17,266 nucleotides of DNA from JALYUA01 sp038229875 (GTDB taxonomy: Bacteria > Acidobacteriota > Thermoanaerobaculia > UBA5066 > Gp7-AA6): the NCBI GenBank assembly GCA_038229875.1, contig JBBROA010000090.1, forward strand, positions 1 through 17,266, in the 5' to 3' direction. Positions 1-6,499 of this stretch are shown one piece after another (the first letter of the stretch is position 1; each line of letters starts with the position of its first letter). The notes below the pieces were generated by a model. That model searched no databases, was not told the DNA's origin, and saw only the letters and a list, made by a program, of their open reading frames with translations. A program made the translations under genes and the position numbers.

Positions 1-886
1 CATGGGCCACGTGAAGATGATGGGCGCCGTGCAGCCGTTTCTCTCGGGCGCGATCTCGAAGACGGTGAACCTGCCGCCGGACGCGACCGCCGAGGAGATC
101 GCCGGCGTGTACATGGAAGGCTGGAAGCAGGGATTGAAGGCGATCGCGATCTACCGCGACGGCTGCAAGCGCACGCAGCCCTTGAACACCGCGGCGTCGA
201 TGAGCGACAGCAAGTCGCCGGAGAAGCGGGGCGGGCAGGGCGGAGCGCCCGCTCGCGGCGACGCTCCCGAGTACGTCGGCAAGGCTGTCGCGCCGGTGCC
301 GACGCCCTTCCGCCGGAAGCTCCCCGACGAGCGGCGGTCGATCACACACAAGTTCAACGTCGCGGGGCACGAGGGTTACGTTACGGTCGGTCTCTTCGAC
401 GACGGAAAACCGGGCGAGATCTTCCTCCGCATGTCCAAGGAAGGCTCGACGATCTCGGGCCTCATGGATTCGTTCGCGACCGCGATCAGCCTGACGCTCC
501 AGTACGGCGTTCCCCTCGAGGCCCTGGTGAACAAGTTCACGCACATGCGCTTCGAGCCCGCCGGCTACACCAAGAATCCGGAGATCCCGATCGCGAAGTC
601 CCTGGTCGACTACATCTTCAAATGGATGGGCTCCAAGTTCCTGTCCGCCGAAGAAAAGGAAGCGATCGGAGTCATCTCCCGCGACATGCCCGCCCAGACG
701 CCAGCCCCGGTGACGGAGCAGGCGGTGGTCGCGCGCAACACGACGTCGGCGGGTTCGCCGAACTCGCTGGTGACGTTCGAGACGAGCACGGACGCGCCCG
801 CCTGCCACGAGTGCGGCAGCATCATGGTCAGGAGCGCGGCCTGCTACAAATGCATGAACTGCGGCGCGACGAGTGGCTGCAGCTAG
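1..886 (+). CDS. nrdJ: Adenosylcobalamin-dependent (class II) ribonucleotide reductase, C-terminal part
   Basis: Class II ribonucleotide reductase makes deoxyribonucleotides using a cobalamin-generated thiyl radical, independent of oxygen. Only the last 295 or so residues are in the window; the gene enters from the left, so the Met at position 2 is internal and not the start. Visible pieces are the end of the catalytic barrel (residues about 1-65, with the segment GLKAIAIYRDGCKRTQPLN typical of NrdJ), a low-complexity linker (about 66-100), the TSCPD-type domain (about 108-225, including the stretch EGSTISGLMDSFATAISLTL), and a C-terminal cysteine-rich tail with the pairs CHEC and CYKCMNC followed by SGCS at the very end. 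In this family the terminal cysteines re-reduce the active site. A strong hairpin 39 nt after the stop probably ends the transcript. The identification is firm; the catalytic cysteines lie outside the window. Confidence 0.95.
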   Translation, partial: MGHVKMMGAVQPFLSGAISKTVNLPPDATAEEIAGVYMEGWKQGLKAIAIYRDGCKRTQPLNTAASMSDSKSPEKRGGQGGAPARGDAPEYVGKAVAPVPTPFRRKLPDERRSITHKFNVAGHEGYVTVGLFDDGKPGEIFLRMSKEGSTISGLMDSFATAISLTLQYGVPLEALVNKFTHMRFEPAGYTKNPEIPIAKSLVDYIFKWMGSKFLSAEEKEAIGVISRDMPAQTPAPVTEQAVVARNTTSAGSPNSLVTFETSTDAPACHECGSIMVRSAACYKCMNCGATSGCS

Positions 887-901
887 ACGTTTCCGGCCGG
901 A

Positions 902-1552
902 GTGCCGCTGAGAGTCTTCTCTTCACGCCGGGGCGGAGCGGTCCTTCGCCCCGGCGTCTTCGTTTCTCTCGGTTTCGTCCTGGTGTCGTTTCTGGCCGCC
1001 GTCCCGCTTTCCGCTGCTGGCGCCGCATCCCCCGCGGCCTGGAAGCCGGCGGATTTTGCGGCCGTGACGTGCGGACACATCCCGCCGATTCCGCTGACGT
1101 TCGCCTTTCCCGCGAATTACGTCCCGAACAATCCCAAGCGCGGCGCCGAGGTGGGATGTTTCTGGGGCACCCCCGCGGACCTGGGCCGCGCCTTCAAGGA
1201 CCCGAAGGGCGCTCACTTCGACAACGTCTCGACGGGCGTGTTCTGGCTGCACCTGGCGGGAAACATCCGCTATGACCCGAAGACAGGGTTCACCGGAGAA
1301 CCGGACCTGGTGAAGAACCTGGCGAAGAGCGGCGTCGCCGGCGCGAAGATCACGCGCCGCTCTTTCGGGCCGTATCCGGGGCTCGTCATCGGGGGGCACA
1401 CCGCCAATGGCGCGGAGGTCTACATGCTGTACCTGGGACACGGGGTCGACGATCGTGTCATTCTCGTCAATTACCGGCCCCCGACGAAGGCATCGCCTGC
1501 CGACGCCGCGGTCTGGGCAAAGTTCATCGATGCCATCCATGGAAGCAGGTAA
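902..1552 (+). CDS. Unknown exported protein
   Basis: A 216-residue protein that I do not recognise. The N-terminus has an Arg-rich n-region (residues 1-17), a hydrophobic core (about 18-34) and an Ala-rich likely cleavage site near AAGAA (about 38-42), so it is probably secreted or periplasmic. The mature part has two cysteines (about C57 and C86) that could form a disulfide, is rich in Gly/Pro/aromatics, and ends in a predicted strand plus a helix of the WAKFIDAIHG kind. The size and layout are reminiscent of small periplasmic PsbP/Mog1-like sandwich proteins, but this is a guess. The start is GTG at 902, because the only other in-frame start (GTG at 983) would destroy the signal peptide; the ribosome binding site is weak. 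The stop overlaps the next start as TAATG, indicating translational coupling. Confidence 0.75.
   Translation: MPLRVFSSRRGGAVLRPGVFVSLGFVLVSFLAAVPLSAAGAASPAAWKPADFAAVTCGHIPPIPLTFAFPANYVPNNPKRGAEVGCFWGTPADLGRAFKDPKGAHFDNVSTGVFWLHLAGNIRYDPKTGFTGEPDLVKNLAKSGVAGAKITRRSFGPYPGLVIGGHTANGAEVYMLYLGHGVDDRVILVNYRPPTKASPADAAVWAKFIDAIHGSR
925..957 (+). terminator. Strong GC-rich hairpin, probable nrdJ terminator
   Basis: An 11-bp perfect stem (925-935 pairing with 947-957, core CGCCGGGGCG/CGCCCCGGCG) can be extended by three more pairs (one G-U) to leave a 5-nt loop. It starts 39 nt after the nrdJ stop and is followed by a pyrimidine-rich run containing a TTTCTC stretch. It looks like an intrinsic terminator with a weak T-tract. 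It lies inside the first 20 codons of the next reading frame if that frame starts at 902. Confidence 0.55.
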
Positions 1553-1896
1553 TGGAGGCCAGAGCAGATGAAAGGCCGAGGTCCGTGAGCGAGATCAGAC
1601 CCTGGTACGCGATCGGCAAGGCGGTGTTCGACGGAACCGGCGAGGCCGTGGCGGCAGTGCAGTCAGTCGAGGAGGCGCGGCGCGTTGCGGCCGCGCTGAA
1701 TGCCGTCATGGGAATGCCCACCGAGGCGCTCGAGGCGTGGACGCTCGGTTCGATCCAGGATCCCACCAACGATCTGCTCGCAGAGCTCGAGGCCGTGCTC
1801 GCGCCGCCCGCCGCCGAGGACCGCCGCGCTGGAGGAGATCGCCGCCAATCCGACCGGCGCCGCGCGATCACGCAGGTCCGCATCGACCGCCACTAG
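1552..1896 (+). CDS. Small hypothetical protein with basic RRxxGDRRQ tail
   Basis: A 114-residue protein of unknown function. Its ATG overlaps the stop of the upstream secreted-protein gene by one base (TAATG), so it is probably translated by coupling; an in-frame GTG at 1585 is an alternative that would remove 11 residues. The body (about residues 12-80) looks like a compact alpha/beta fold with an AVAAVQSVEEARRVAAALNA segment. The last 25 residues are strongly basic with the pattern RRAGGDRRQSDRRR. Similar Arg-rich tails occur in many bacterial signalling and cytoplasmic proteins and are not diagnostic. There is no signal peptide or membrane segment. It is probably the middle gene of a three-gene operon with the secreted protein before it and the acetyltransferase after it. 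Confidence 0.65.
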   Translation: MEARADERPRSVSEIRPWYAIGKAVFDGTGEAVAAVQSVEEARRVAAALNAVMGMPTEALEAWTLGSIQDPTNDLLAELEAVLAPPAAEDRRAGGDRRQSDRRRAITQVRIDRH

Positions 1897-1914
1897 GGGC
1901 CCGGGGATCTCGCG

Positions 1915-2394
1915 ATGAGCGGCGCCAGCGTCATACACCTGCGCCCCGCGACCGCAGCCGACCGGGAGTGGCTCCTTCCCCTCTCCGCCCGCCTTCACGA
2001 CTTCGGCCCGCCGCCGTGGCGCCCGCGCGAACAGATGGACGCCGCGGTCGCCTCGTGGATCGACGCCGCGATCACCGGCGGAGGCGCCGGCACCGCCATC
2101 GTTGTCGCCGAGGACGGCGAAGGGAAACCGCTCGGCTTCATCCACGTGCACGCCGCCCAGGACTTCTTCACCGGCGAGACGCACGGCCACGTCTCCGACA
2201 TCGTCGTCGTCCCGGGTGCGGAGGGCGCGGGAGTCGGACGCGCGCTGATGGCGGCAGGGGAGAAGTGGTCTCGCGAGAAGGGCCATCGAGTACTCACGCT
2301 CGCCGTCTTCGAAAAGAACGTCCGGGCGAGAACACTCTACGAGCGCCTCGGCTTCGAGAACGACACGTTCAAGATGCTCAAGGTTCTCCGCTAG
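1915..2394 (+). CDS. GNAT-family N-acetyltransferase
   Basis: A 159-residue single-domain GNAT enzyme, which transfers an acetyl group from acetyl-CoA to an amine; the substrate cannot be told from the sequence. Visible family features are the N-terminal LRPATAADREWLLPL strand-helix (residues 9-23), the central strand KPLGFIHVHA (71-80), motif A with the acetyl-CoA pyrophosphate loop EGAGVGRAL (103-111), and the C-terminal LYERLGF motif B (141-147). The length is normal for the family. The first position of the usual Q/R-x-x-G-x-G/A loop is Glu here, a modest departure. It starts at ATG 18 nt after the previous stop and is the last gene of the 902-2394 group, facing a minus-strand gene across a repeat-filled gap. 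Confidence 0.9.
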   Translation: MSGASVIHLRPATAADREWLLPLSARLHDFGPPPWRPREQMDAAVASWIDAAITGGGAGTAIVVAEDGEGKPLGFIHVHAAQDFFTGETHGHVSDIVVVPGAEGAGVGRALMAAGEKWSREKGHRVLTLAVFEKNVRARTLYERLGFENDTFKMLKVLR

Positions 2395-2444
2395 CGTCGT
2401 CGGGGCTCACTGCGCCGCCAGCCAGGCCCCGATCGCGGCGCGAC

Positions 2445-2487
2445 CTCCCTCTCCCCGCGCGCCGGGGAGGGCCGGGGTAGGGGGCGG
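2445..2487 (+). repeat. Interspersed GC-rich palindromic repeat, copy A
   Basis: Copy of the CCCTCTCCCC / GGGGAGGG hairpin followed by the tail GCCGGGGTAGGGGGCGG. It is paired with an inverted copy (2524-2574), and both lie in the convergent intergenic gap. It is a member of a six-copy family in this window. Confidence 0.75.
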
Positions 2488-2523
2488 AACATCTAGCCTG
2501 ACAGACCCCATCAAGAGAGAGAT

Positions 2524-2574
2524 GCCCCCTCACGCTTCCCCTCTCCCCGAGCGCGGGGAGGGGAAGTGGCGGGG
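2524..2574 (-). repeat. Interspersed GC-rich palindromic repeat, copy A' (inverted)
   Basis: Inverted relative to copy A: GCCCCCTCACGC tail, then CCCCTCTCCCC, a short loop and GGGGAGGGG. Copies A and A' face each other about 36 nt apart, and the two tails share a CATCT/AGATG boundary, as in BIME-like doublets. Confidence 0.7.
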
Positions 2575-2608
2575 TCGTTGCCTCATCACGCGGCGGGTGC
2601 GAAACGAA

Positions 2609-2633
2609 AAAGGCGGGCACATGGCCCGCCTTT
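2609..2633 (-). terminator. Rho-independent terminator of the Arg-Asp/Gly-rich protein gene
   Basis: A perfect 10-bp stem (2609-2618 with 2624-2633, AAAGGCGGGC/GCCCGCCTTT) has a 5-nt loop. Read on the minus strand it is followed by more T residues (CCTTTTTCGTTT). It lies 53 nt downstream of the stop of the gene ending at 2686 and is the best intrinsic terminator in the window. Confidence 0.85.
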
Positions 2634-2651
2634 GATCGAAATGTCCGTTGA

Positions 2652-2690
2652 GCCGCGAATCAGTGCCGCGAATCAGTGCCGCGAATCAGT
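2652..2690. repeat. Three perfect 13-bp tandem repeats covering a stop codon
   Basis: The unit GCCGCGAATCAGT occurs three times with no mismatch, plus a further GCC. The TGA stop (2686-2688, minus strand) of the neighbouring gene lies in the first unit reached by the ribosome. Each unit carries a TGA, so gain or loss of downstream units would leave the protein unchanged. Confidence 0.9.
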
Positions 2691-3579
2691 GCCGGCCGCC
2701 TCCGTGCCCGCCGCCGTGGCCTCCACCGCCGCTGTGTCCACCACCGCTGTGACTTCCACCGCCGCTGTGGGAACCGCCTCCGCGCGAGCCGCCGCTGTGG
2801 GACCCGCCGGAGCTTCCTCCGCCGCGGTGCGCTCCGTCGTCAGAGAACCGGCCGCCGCGGTGCCCGCCGCCACCATCTCCCCGATGCCAGCTGCCGCCGC
2901 GCCCGCGCCCGCCGTGGAAACGGCCCCCGCCATAGAAGAAGTCGCTGCCCCAGTAGGGGGTGATTCCCCACCAGTAGGGGTAGTCCCACCAGCCCGGCCA
3001 GGAGTCGTAAACGGAACGGTAAGGACGCGCGTAGGTTTCGATGTCGCCGTCGTCGGAATCGCGGTCGCCGCCCCGGTCGCCGGGACCGTCATACGCGACC
3101 ACTCCATCGCGGTCTCCCTCCGCATCGTGGCGGCCGCGGTCCATGTCGCTGTCGCGGTCGTCGTCCCGATCCCGGTCACGGTCCATATCCCGGTCGCGGT
3201 CCGCATCCCGGTCGCGATTCCTGTCCCACCGTCTCCGCTCTTCGCTCGACCGCTCCCGATCCCTCCAGGAGGAGTTCCGATCTTCGAGGCGGGTGACCCG
3301 GGCGATATAGGCGACGACGTTGTCGCTGACCCCGGCCTCGTGTAGCCGGATGAGGTCAGCCGCCGTCACGTCGGTGTCGAGCCGCGACCGGCGGGACCGA
3401 ACGAAAGCGATGATGCTCGATTCGGGCAGCTTCGCCCGGGTCATCTGGACGACGTCCTCCAGAAGAGAATTCTCGAACCGATCGGAGGCCTTCGCCGTGC
3501 TTTTCGGCGCTGGCGTGTCGGCAAAAACCGAGGCAGAGCCAAGGAGCAGAAGCGCGAGGAAGGCGATGGTTCGTTTCAT
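2686..3579 (-). CDS. Exported low-complexity protein with Arg-Asp repeats and Gly/His/Ser-rich tail
   Basis: A 297-residue protein in four parts. First is a clear signal peptide (residues 1-20, cleavage near VFA-DT). A helical domain follows (about 36-96, SLLEDVVQMTRAKLP then ADLIRLHEAGVSDNVVAYI); it resembles the short GVSD-type helical module found in many secreted proteins of Acidobacteriota and related phyla. Next is an Asp/Arg stretch (about 116-175) dominated by alternating Arg-Asp. After an aromatic segment (about 187-217, many Trp/Tyr), it ends in a tail (218-297) of Gly, Ser and His with HSGGG repeats. The Asp/Arg part could be a charged spacer, and the His-rich tail could bind metal ions or surfaces; both are inferences. 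No enzyme motif is seen. The gene is followed by a strong terminator, so it is probably monocistronic. The strand is supported by the signal peptide and by that terminator. Confidence 0.8.
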   Translation of the reverse strand: MKRTIAFLALLLLGSASVFADTPAPKSTAKASDRFENSLLEDVVQMTRAKLPESSIIAFVRSRRSRLDTDVTAADLIRLHEAGVSDNVVAYIARVTRLEDRNSSWRDRERSSEERRRWDRNRDRDADRDRDMDRDRDRDDDRDSDMDRGRHDAEGDRDGVVAYDGPGDRGGDRDSDDGDIETYARPYRSVYDSWPGWWDYPYWWGITPYWGSDFFYGGGRFHGGRGRGGSWHRGDGGGGHRGGRFSDDGAHRGGGSSGGSHSGGSRGGGSHSGGGSHSGGGHSGGGGHGGGHGGGRH

Positions 3580-3609
3580 GATGTTCGTAGAACAATAAAC
3601 CTTTCGAGG

Positions 3610-3623
3610 GAATTTCTAAATTC
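3610..3623. promoter_or_regulatory. AT-rich palindrome upstream of the Arg-Asp/Gly-rich protein gene
   Basis: GAATTT-CT-AAATTC, a perfect 6-bp inverted repeat with a 2-nt spacer, lies 31-44 nt upstream of the ATG at 3579. It sits in an AT-rich island within a very GC-rich region. Its position suits an operator or a promoter element; no regulator can be named. Confidence 0.35.
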
Positions 3624-3780
3624 TTCGCTCTCTCCGGGCGCTTGAAGCGGGCCGCGGTGATCGGACAGCGGCTCCTCCGCTCACGCTCACTCCAGGGCCG
3701 AGGCTTGATCGTGGCGTTTTGGGACGCTGGCAGCGAGAGCGTGTTGCGTTGCCGGGCGACCCCCAGGCGAGTGGGCCGCC

Positions 3781-3815
3781 GGTAGTGTATAATAAAGACC
3801 TGACCCCCCACTACC
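3781..3815. repeat. 7-bp inverted repeat enclosing an AAGACCTGACCCC motif
   Basis: GGTAGTG (3781-3787) pairs with CACTACC (3809-3815). Between them is a TATAAT box-like hexamer (3788-3793) and AAGACCTGACCCC. I associate the last motif with dispersed repeat termini in environmental genomes, but that is a recollection and not a search result. Confidence 0.4.
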
Positions 3816-3818
3816 GAT

Positions 3819-3851
3819 CCTCCCGGCGGGGGAGGGTTGGGGTGAGGGGCG
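3819..3851 (+). repeat. Interspersed GC-rich palindromic repeat, degenerate copy D
   Basis: CCTCCCGGCGGGGGAGG hairpin followed by the family tail GTTGGGGTGAGGGGCG. The left arm is shorter than in copies A-C. It lies just downstream of the 831-residue protein gene (stop at 3869). Confidence 0.6.
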
Positions 3852-3868
3852 TGCCCTCAAGGTTCTTC

Positions 3869-6364
3869 CTACTGGGGCTTTTGGGTCAGGGCAAACACCG
3901 TGAATTCATCCAGTTTCCGGTCGGGTGAGGATCGGTTGTATTTCTTCATCCACCCCGGCTTTTCCCACCCATCGGCTGTCAGCGCCACTCCATCGTACTC
4001 ATCCTGATGGAATGTGAAGACGTAGTCGCGATACCAGACGGAGATGTCCTGGGTGACGTCTCCGGAAGCGTCCTGGCTGCACGAAGGCATGATGTGGATG
4101 ACGAGAGTCGACTTGGTAGGGTTCGGAACATACCGAAGGGTCGGGCCGGTAAAAGTGATGAAACCGCTGAGGTCGGAGAAGTAATCGAATCGCAGCGACA
4201 GATCTCCAAGTCCCTTCCAGTCGCACGACGTCGTCGTGGGACACGGGAAAGTTCCCACGGAGAGGGTGCAGGCGGGCGCCGGAGAGGAGAGGGTGCCTTC
4301 CAGAAGCCCAATGTTGTCGACGTCCGGCGGACGGAACGACGCCTTCGCCGTGAGGAATTCCGAGAACGGGAGCAGCTCGTCGATGTGTTCCTCGATGCGC
4401 GAGCCGAAATCGAGATCGAAGGTCAGACACCGCTGAATTTTGGCCGCATCCACCAGGCCAGCGGCGTTCCCTTTTTTCAATTCGTCATAGTAGGCGGCCA
4501 TTATGAAACCGAATTCCGGCTGTTTCTTTGCGACACAGGATTGGTACGCTTCGTTGTAGCAGCGCTCCGAGACCGTGAGCACTGCGCGACGCCCCTGCTC
4601 GATCTCGGCCTGAAACGGGGTTCGGCCGCCCGGCTCTCTGTCGACGGCCGCCAGCCACTCGGCGTAGCTCAGAATCCCTTCCGTCCCCACGCTGCAGCTC
4701 TTGGACTGGAGCTGGGGGAGGACCTGCTGCCTGAAGTTCTTCAGGAGCAGGGCGGAGATCGCATCGCTGATCGAATCCCTCTCGTTCAAAGCCGCCTTCT
4801 TCCCGAGCCCCTGTCGAGCGCGCCGCTGTGCGCTGTCGAGCGGCTCGAGATTCTGTGACAACTCGTCCGCGGGCCTCGACGGCGCACGCTGCAGCTGAGA
4901 GTCGACGTCGGCGGTCGTCCCCGCACCCACGCCGTAGCCGGCAAAGGTCATGACGGAAAACGACAGCGGGCCGGGCCCCAGATTGGGGGGATACAGGAAA
5001 AACTCGTCGCCGGCTCCCCGCCACCCGAACGTGATCTGCTGTGCCAGCGCGACCTGCCTGGCGGGGACGACTGTGAGAGTCGCGGGCGCGGAAAGCGAGA
5101 GGCCGTTCGGCGTGATCTGGACTGCCGTCGTCAAGCCGCCCGAAAGCGGCAGCCCGTCGACGCTGCCGGCGGGGGTCAGGGTCACTGTCTGCGGGGAGAG
5201 AAGAGCCTGCGCGGGGATGTGAAGGGAATAGGTGCTGCCGTCCGCCGCCGTGGCGCTGACGTCGCCGCCTTCCCTCGGGATTTTCTTGGAGACCGCGCGG
5301 GTGGTATCGAGGGTGACGGCGACCCGCGAGCCGGCCCGGAAGCCTTCCGTGTCGCCGACGCTCGCGAACTGGCCGGACGGGTTCGAATAGGTGTTGACGT
5401 TGCCGGTCAAAATGTCGGTGACCGTCATGACGTATTCGACGTTCGAGAGAGCGCCGTAGAAGACCCAGAAGCGGTTGTTCAGCCCCCGGGCGTCCAGGAC
5501 CTTCACCGTGAGCTCCACGTTGTTGCTGCTGAAGAACCAGAAGTAGCCGGTGTCGCCGGTCAGGGCGACCGGGGTTCCCACGCCCGTCTTTCCCGCGAAG
5601 TCTGTCCAGGAGACTTCTACGCGAAACCGGCTGCCGTTCAAACACAGGCTCGTCGCCGTCGGCACGCACGTCGGAGCGAGAGCCGCGGCTGACGCGCCGT
5701 CACGCCGCTTCCCGACGGCGGGCTGCGGCGAGCCCGCGGGCAGCAGCGCTTCTCGAAGGGCCAGTTCCGCCGAAGCGGTCATCGCCTCGATCTTCGCCGC
5801 GGCCGCTCGGCTCGTGCTCGCGCTCCCCGCCGAGGGAAAGGCCGATGTGTCTCCGACGCTTCCGAAGCTTCCGGACGGGTTCACGTACCTCTTGACGTTT
5901 CCGGTGACGGTGTCGGTGACCGTCATCGTGTATTCCACGTTGGACAGCGCGCCGTAGAAGACCCAGTAGCTCGCGTTGAGCGCTCTCCCGTCCAGGACCT
6001 TGACCACGAGCTCGACGTTGCTCGAGCTGAAGAACCAGAAGTACCCCGTGTCGCCGGTCAGCGCGATTGCCTGGCCCGATCCTGTCTTGCCTTCGAAGTC
6101 CTTCCACCGGACTTCGACCTTGAAGCGCTGACCGTTCAGACACAGGGTGGTCGGGCTCGAAGCGCATGCCGCCGTCTCGCCGAGCGCTCGCTCTGCCGCC
6201 GCTCCCCGTCCCTGGATCCGTGCCGTTCCGGCGTGGGCGGTGGAGGGCGCACAGAGGAGGAGGAGCACCAGAGACAGGATCGGGAAGTGCGAAGGGAAAC
6301 GCGGCGAGGTGAGATCAGTGAGATCGGTAGACGACCGGGGAGGTCCCGAAAGCGCACTTCGCAT
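3869..6364 (-). CDS. Large exported protein with two copies of an uncharacterised ~100-residue domain and a ZU5-like domain
   Basis: An 831-residue protein. I start it at the ATG at 6364, preceded by AGAAGG at 9 nt; an upstream in-frame start at 6448 has no such site and would bury the signal peptide. Order of parts: a signal peptide (about 25-45, hydrophobic LSLVLLLLCAP, then AHA-G); domain copy 1 (about 74-175); a spacer; domain copy 2 (about 240-341). Both copies carry LCLNGxRF, ALTGDTGYFWFFSS, WVFYGALSNVEY, MTVTD and NPSG. Next is a beta-rich ZU5-like region (about 355-480, with GGDVSATAADGSTYSLHIPAQAL and LTPNGLSL-type strands). The C-terminal part (about 500-831) is helical then beta and contains about eight cysteines, suggesting disulfides. 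No catalytic motif is recognised. It is probably a cell-surface or secreted structural or binding protein. The MarR-GNAT regulator gene is divergent. Confidence 0.85.
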   Translation of the reverse strand: MRSALSGPPRSSTDLTDLTSPRFPSHFPILSLVLLLLCAPSTAHAGTARIQGRGAAAERALGETAACASSPTTLCLNGQRFKVEVRWKDFEGKTGSGQAIALTGDTGYFWFFSSSNVELVVKVLDGRALNASYWVFYGALSNVEYTMTVTDTVTGNVKRYVNPSGSFGSVGDTSAFPSAGSASTSRAAAAKIEAMTASAELALREALLPAGSPQPAVGKRRDGASAAALAPTCVPTATSLCLNGSRFRVEVSWTDFAGKTGVGTPVALTGDTGYFWFFSSNNVELTVKVLDARGLNNRFWVFYGALSNVEYVMTVTDILTGNVNTYSNPSGQFASVGDTEGFRAGSRVAVTLDTTRAVSKKIPREGGDVSATAADGSTYSLHIPAQALLSPQTVTLTPAGSVDGLPLSGGLTTAVQITPNGLSLSAPATLTVVPARQVALAQQITFGWRGAGDEFFLYPPNLGPGPLSFSVMTFAGYGVGAGTTADVDSQLQRAPSRPADELSQNLEPLDSAQRRARQGLGKKAALNERDSISDAISALLLKNFRQQVLPQLQSKSCSVGTEGILSYAEWLAAVDREPGGRTPFQAEIEQGRRAVLTVSERCYNEAYQSCVAKKQPEFGFIMAAYYDELKKGNAAGLVDAAKIQRCLTFDLDFGSRIEEHIDELLPFSEFLTAKASFRPPDVDNIGLLEGTLSSPAPACTLSVGTFPCPTTTSCDWKGLGDLSLRFDYFSDLSGFITFTGPTLRYVPNPTKSTLVIHIMPSCSQDASGDVTQDISVWYRDYVFTFHQDEYDGVALTADGWEKPGWMKKYNRSSPDRKLDEFTVFALTQKPQ
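5342..5647 (-). repeat. Second copy of the duplicated FWFFSS/WVFYGALSNVEY domain
   Basis: Residues about 240-341 of the 831-residue protein. They align without obvious gaps to the copy at 5840-6145 and share the GDTGYFWFFSS, VKVLD, WVFYGALSNVEY, MTVTD and SVGDT blocks. This is an intragenic domain duplication and not a mobile repeat. Confidence 0.85.
5840..6145 (-). repeat. First copy of the duplicated FWFFSS/WVFYGALSNVEY domain
   Basis: Residues about 74-175 of the 831-residue protein, just after the signal peptide. It begins at LCLNGQRF and ends near SVGDTSAF. It is the partner of the copy at 5342-5647, and the two are separated by a 64-residue Ala-rich linker. Confidence 0.85.
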
Positions 6365-6480
6365 CGCGATCTGCCTTCTACCGAGGCCACGCCGGCTTCG
6401 ATTTTCGGGTCCGTCGGGGGGGGATCGGTGGCGAAAACCTATCACCACGGCGGCCCGCCGTTCCAGGGAAAGTCACAAAG

Positions 6481-6499
6481 TAGTTGACTCAGGCAACTA
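6481..6499. promoter_or_regulatory. Probable MarR-type operator between divergent genes
   Basis: TAGTTG-N7-CAACTA is a perfect 6-bp inverted repeat spanning 19 nt. Two-fold AT-containing palindromes of this size are typical binding sites for MarR dimers. It lies 21 nt before the preferred ATG (6520) of the MarR-GNAT gene and 117 nt before the divergent secreted-protein gene. A TATAGT hexamer (6498-6503) overlaps its right edge and could be a -10 box. Autoregulation is the natural reading (inference). Confidence 0.6.

Larger units (their letters stand above)
3580..3868. other. Intergenic stretch with promoter region and repeat remnants
   Basis: This 289-nt gap separates two same-strand genes. 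It holds the AT-rich palindrome next to 3579, an unremarkable GC-rich part (about 3630-3780), an inverted repeat GGTAGTG...CACTACC enclosing TATAATAAAGACCTGACC (3781-3815), and a degenerate copy of the interspersed repeat (3819-3851). Frames crossing it give no convincing protein. Confidence 0.5.

Noticed and set aside
2652..2690. CRISPR-like reading of the short tandem repeats.
   Set aside because: The units are 13 bp, directly adjacent and have no spacers.
2566..3345. Long plus-strand frame rich in Ala/Val/Pro opposite the Arg-Asp/Gly protein gene.
   Set aside because: It is the mirror of the low-complexity repeats on the other strand. The minus frame has a signal peptide and a properly placed terminator, and the plus frame has neither.
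3356..3811. Minus-strand 151-residue frame overlapping the start of the Arg-Asp protein gene.
   Set aside because: It begins inside the AAGACCTGACCCC repeat, overlaps the signal-peptide coding region in another frame and shows no domain.
6365..6448. Longer start (6448) for the 831-residue secreted protein.
   Set aside because: It adds 28 Arg/Pro-rich residues before the signal peptide and has no ribosome site; ATG 6364 has AGAAGG at 9 nt.
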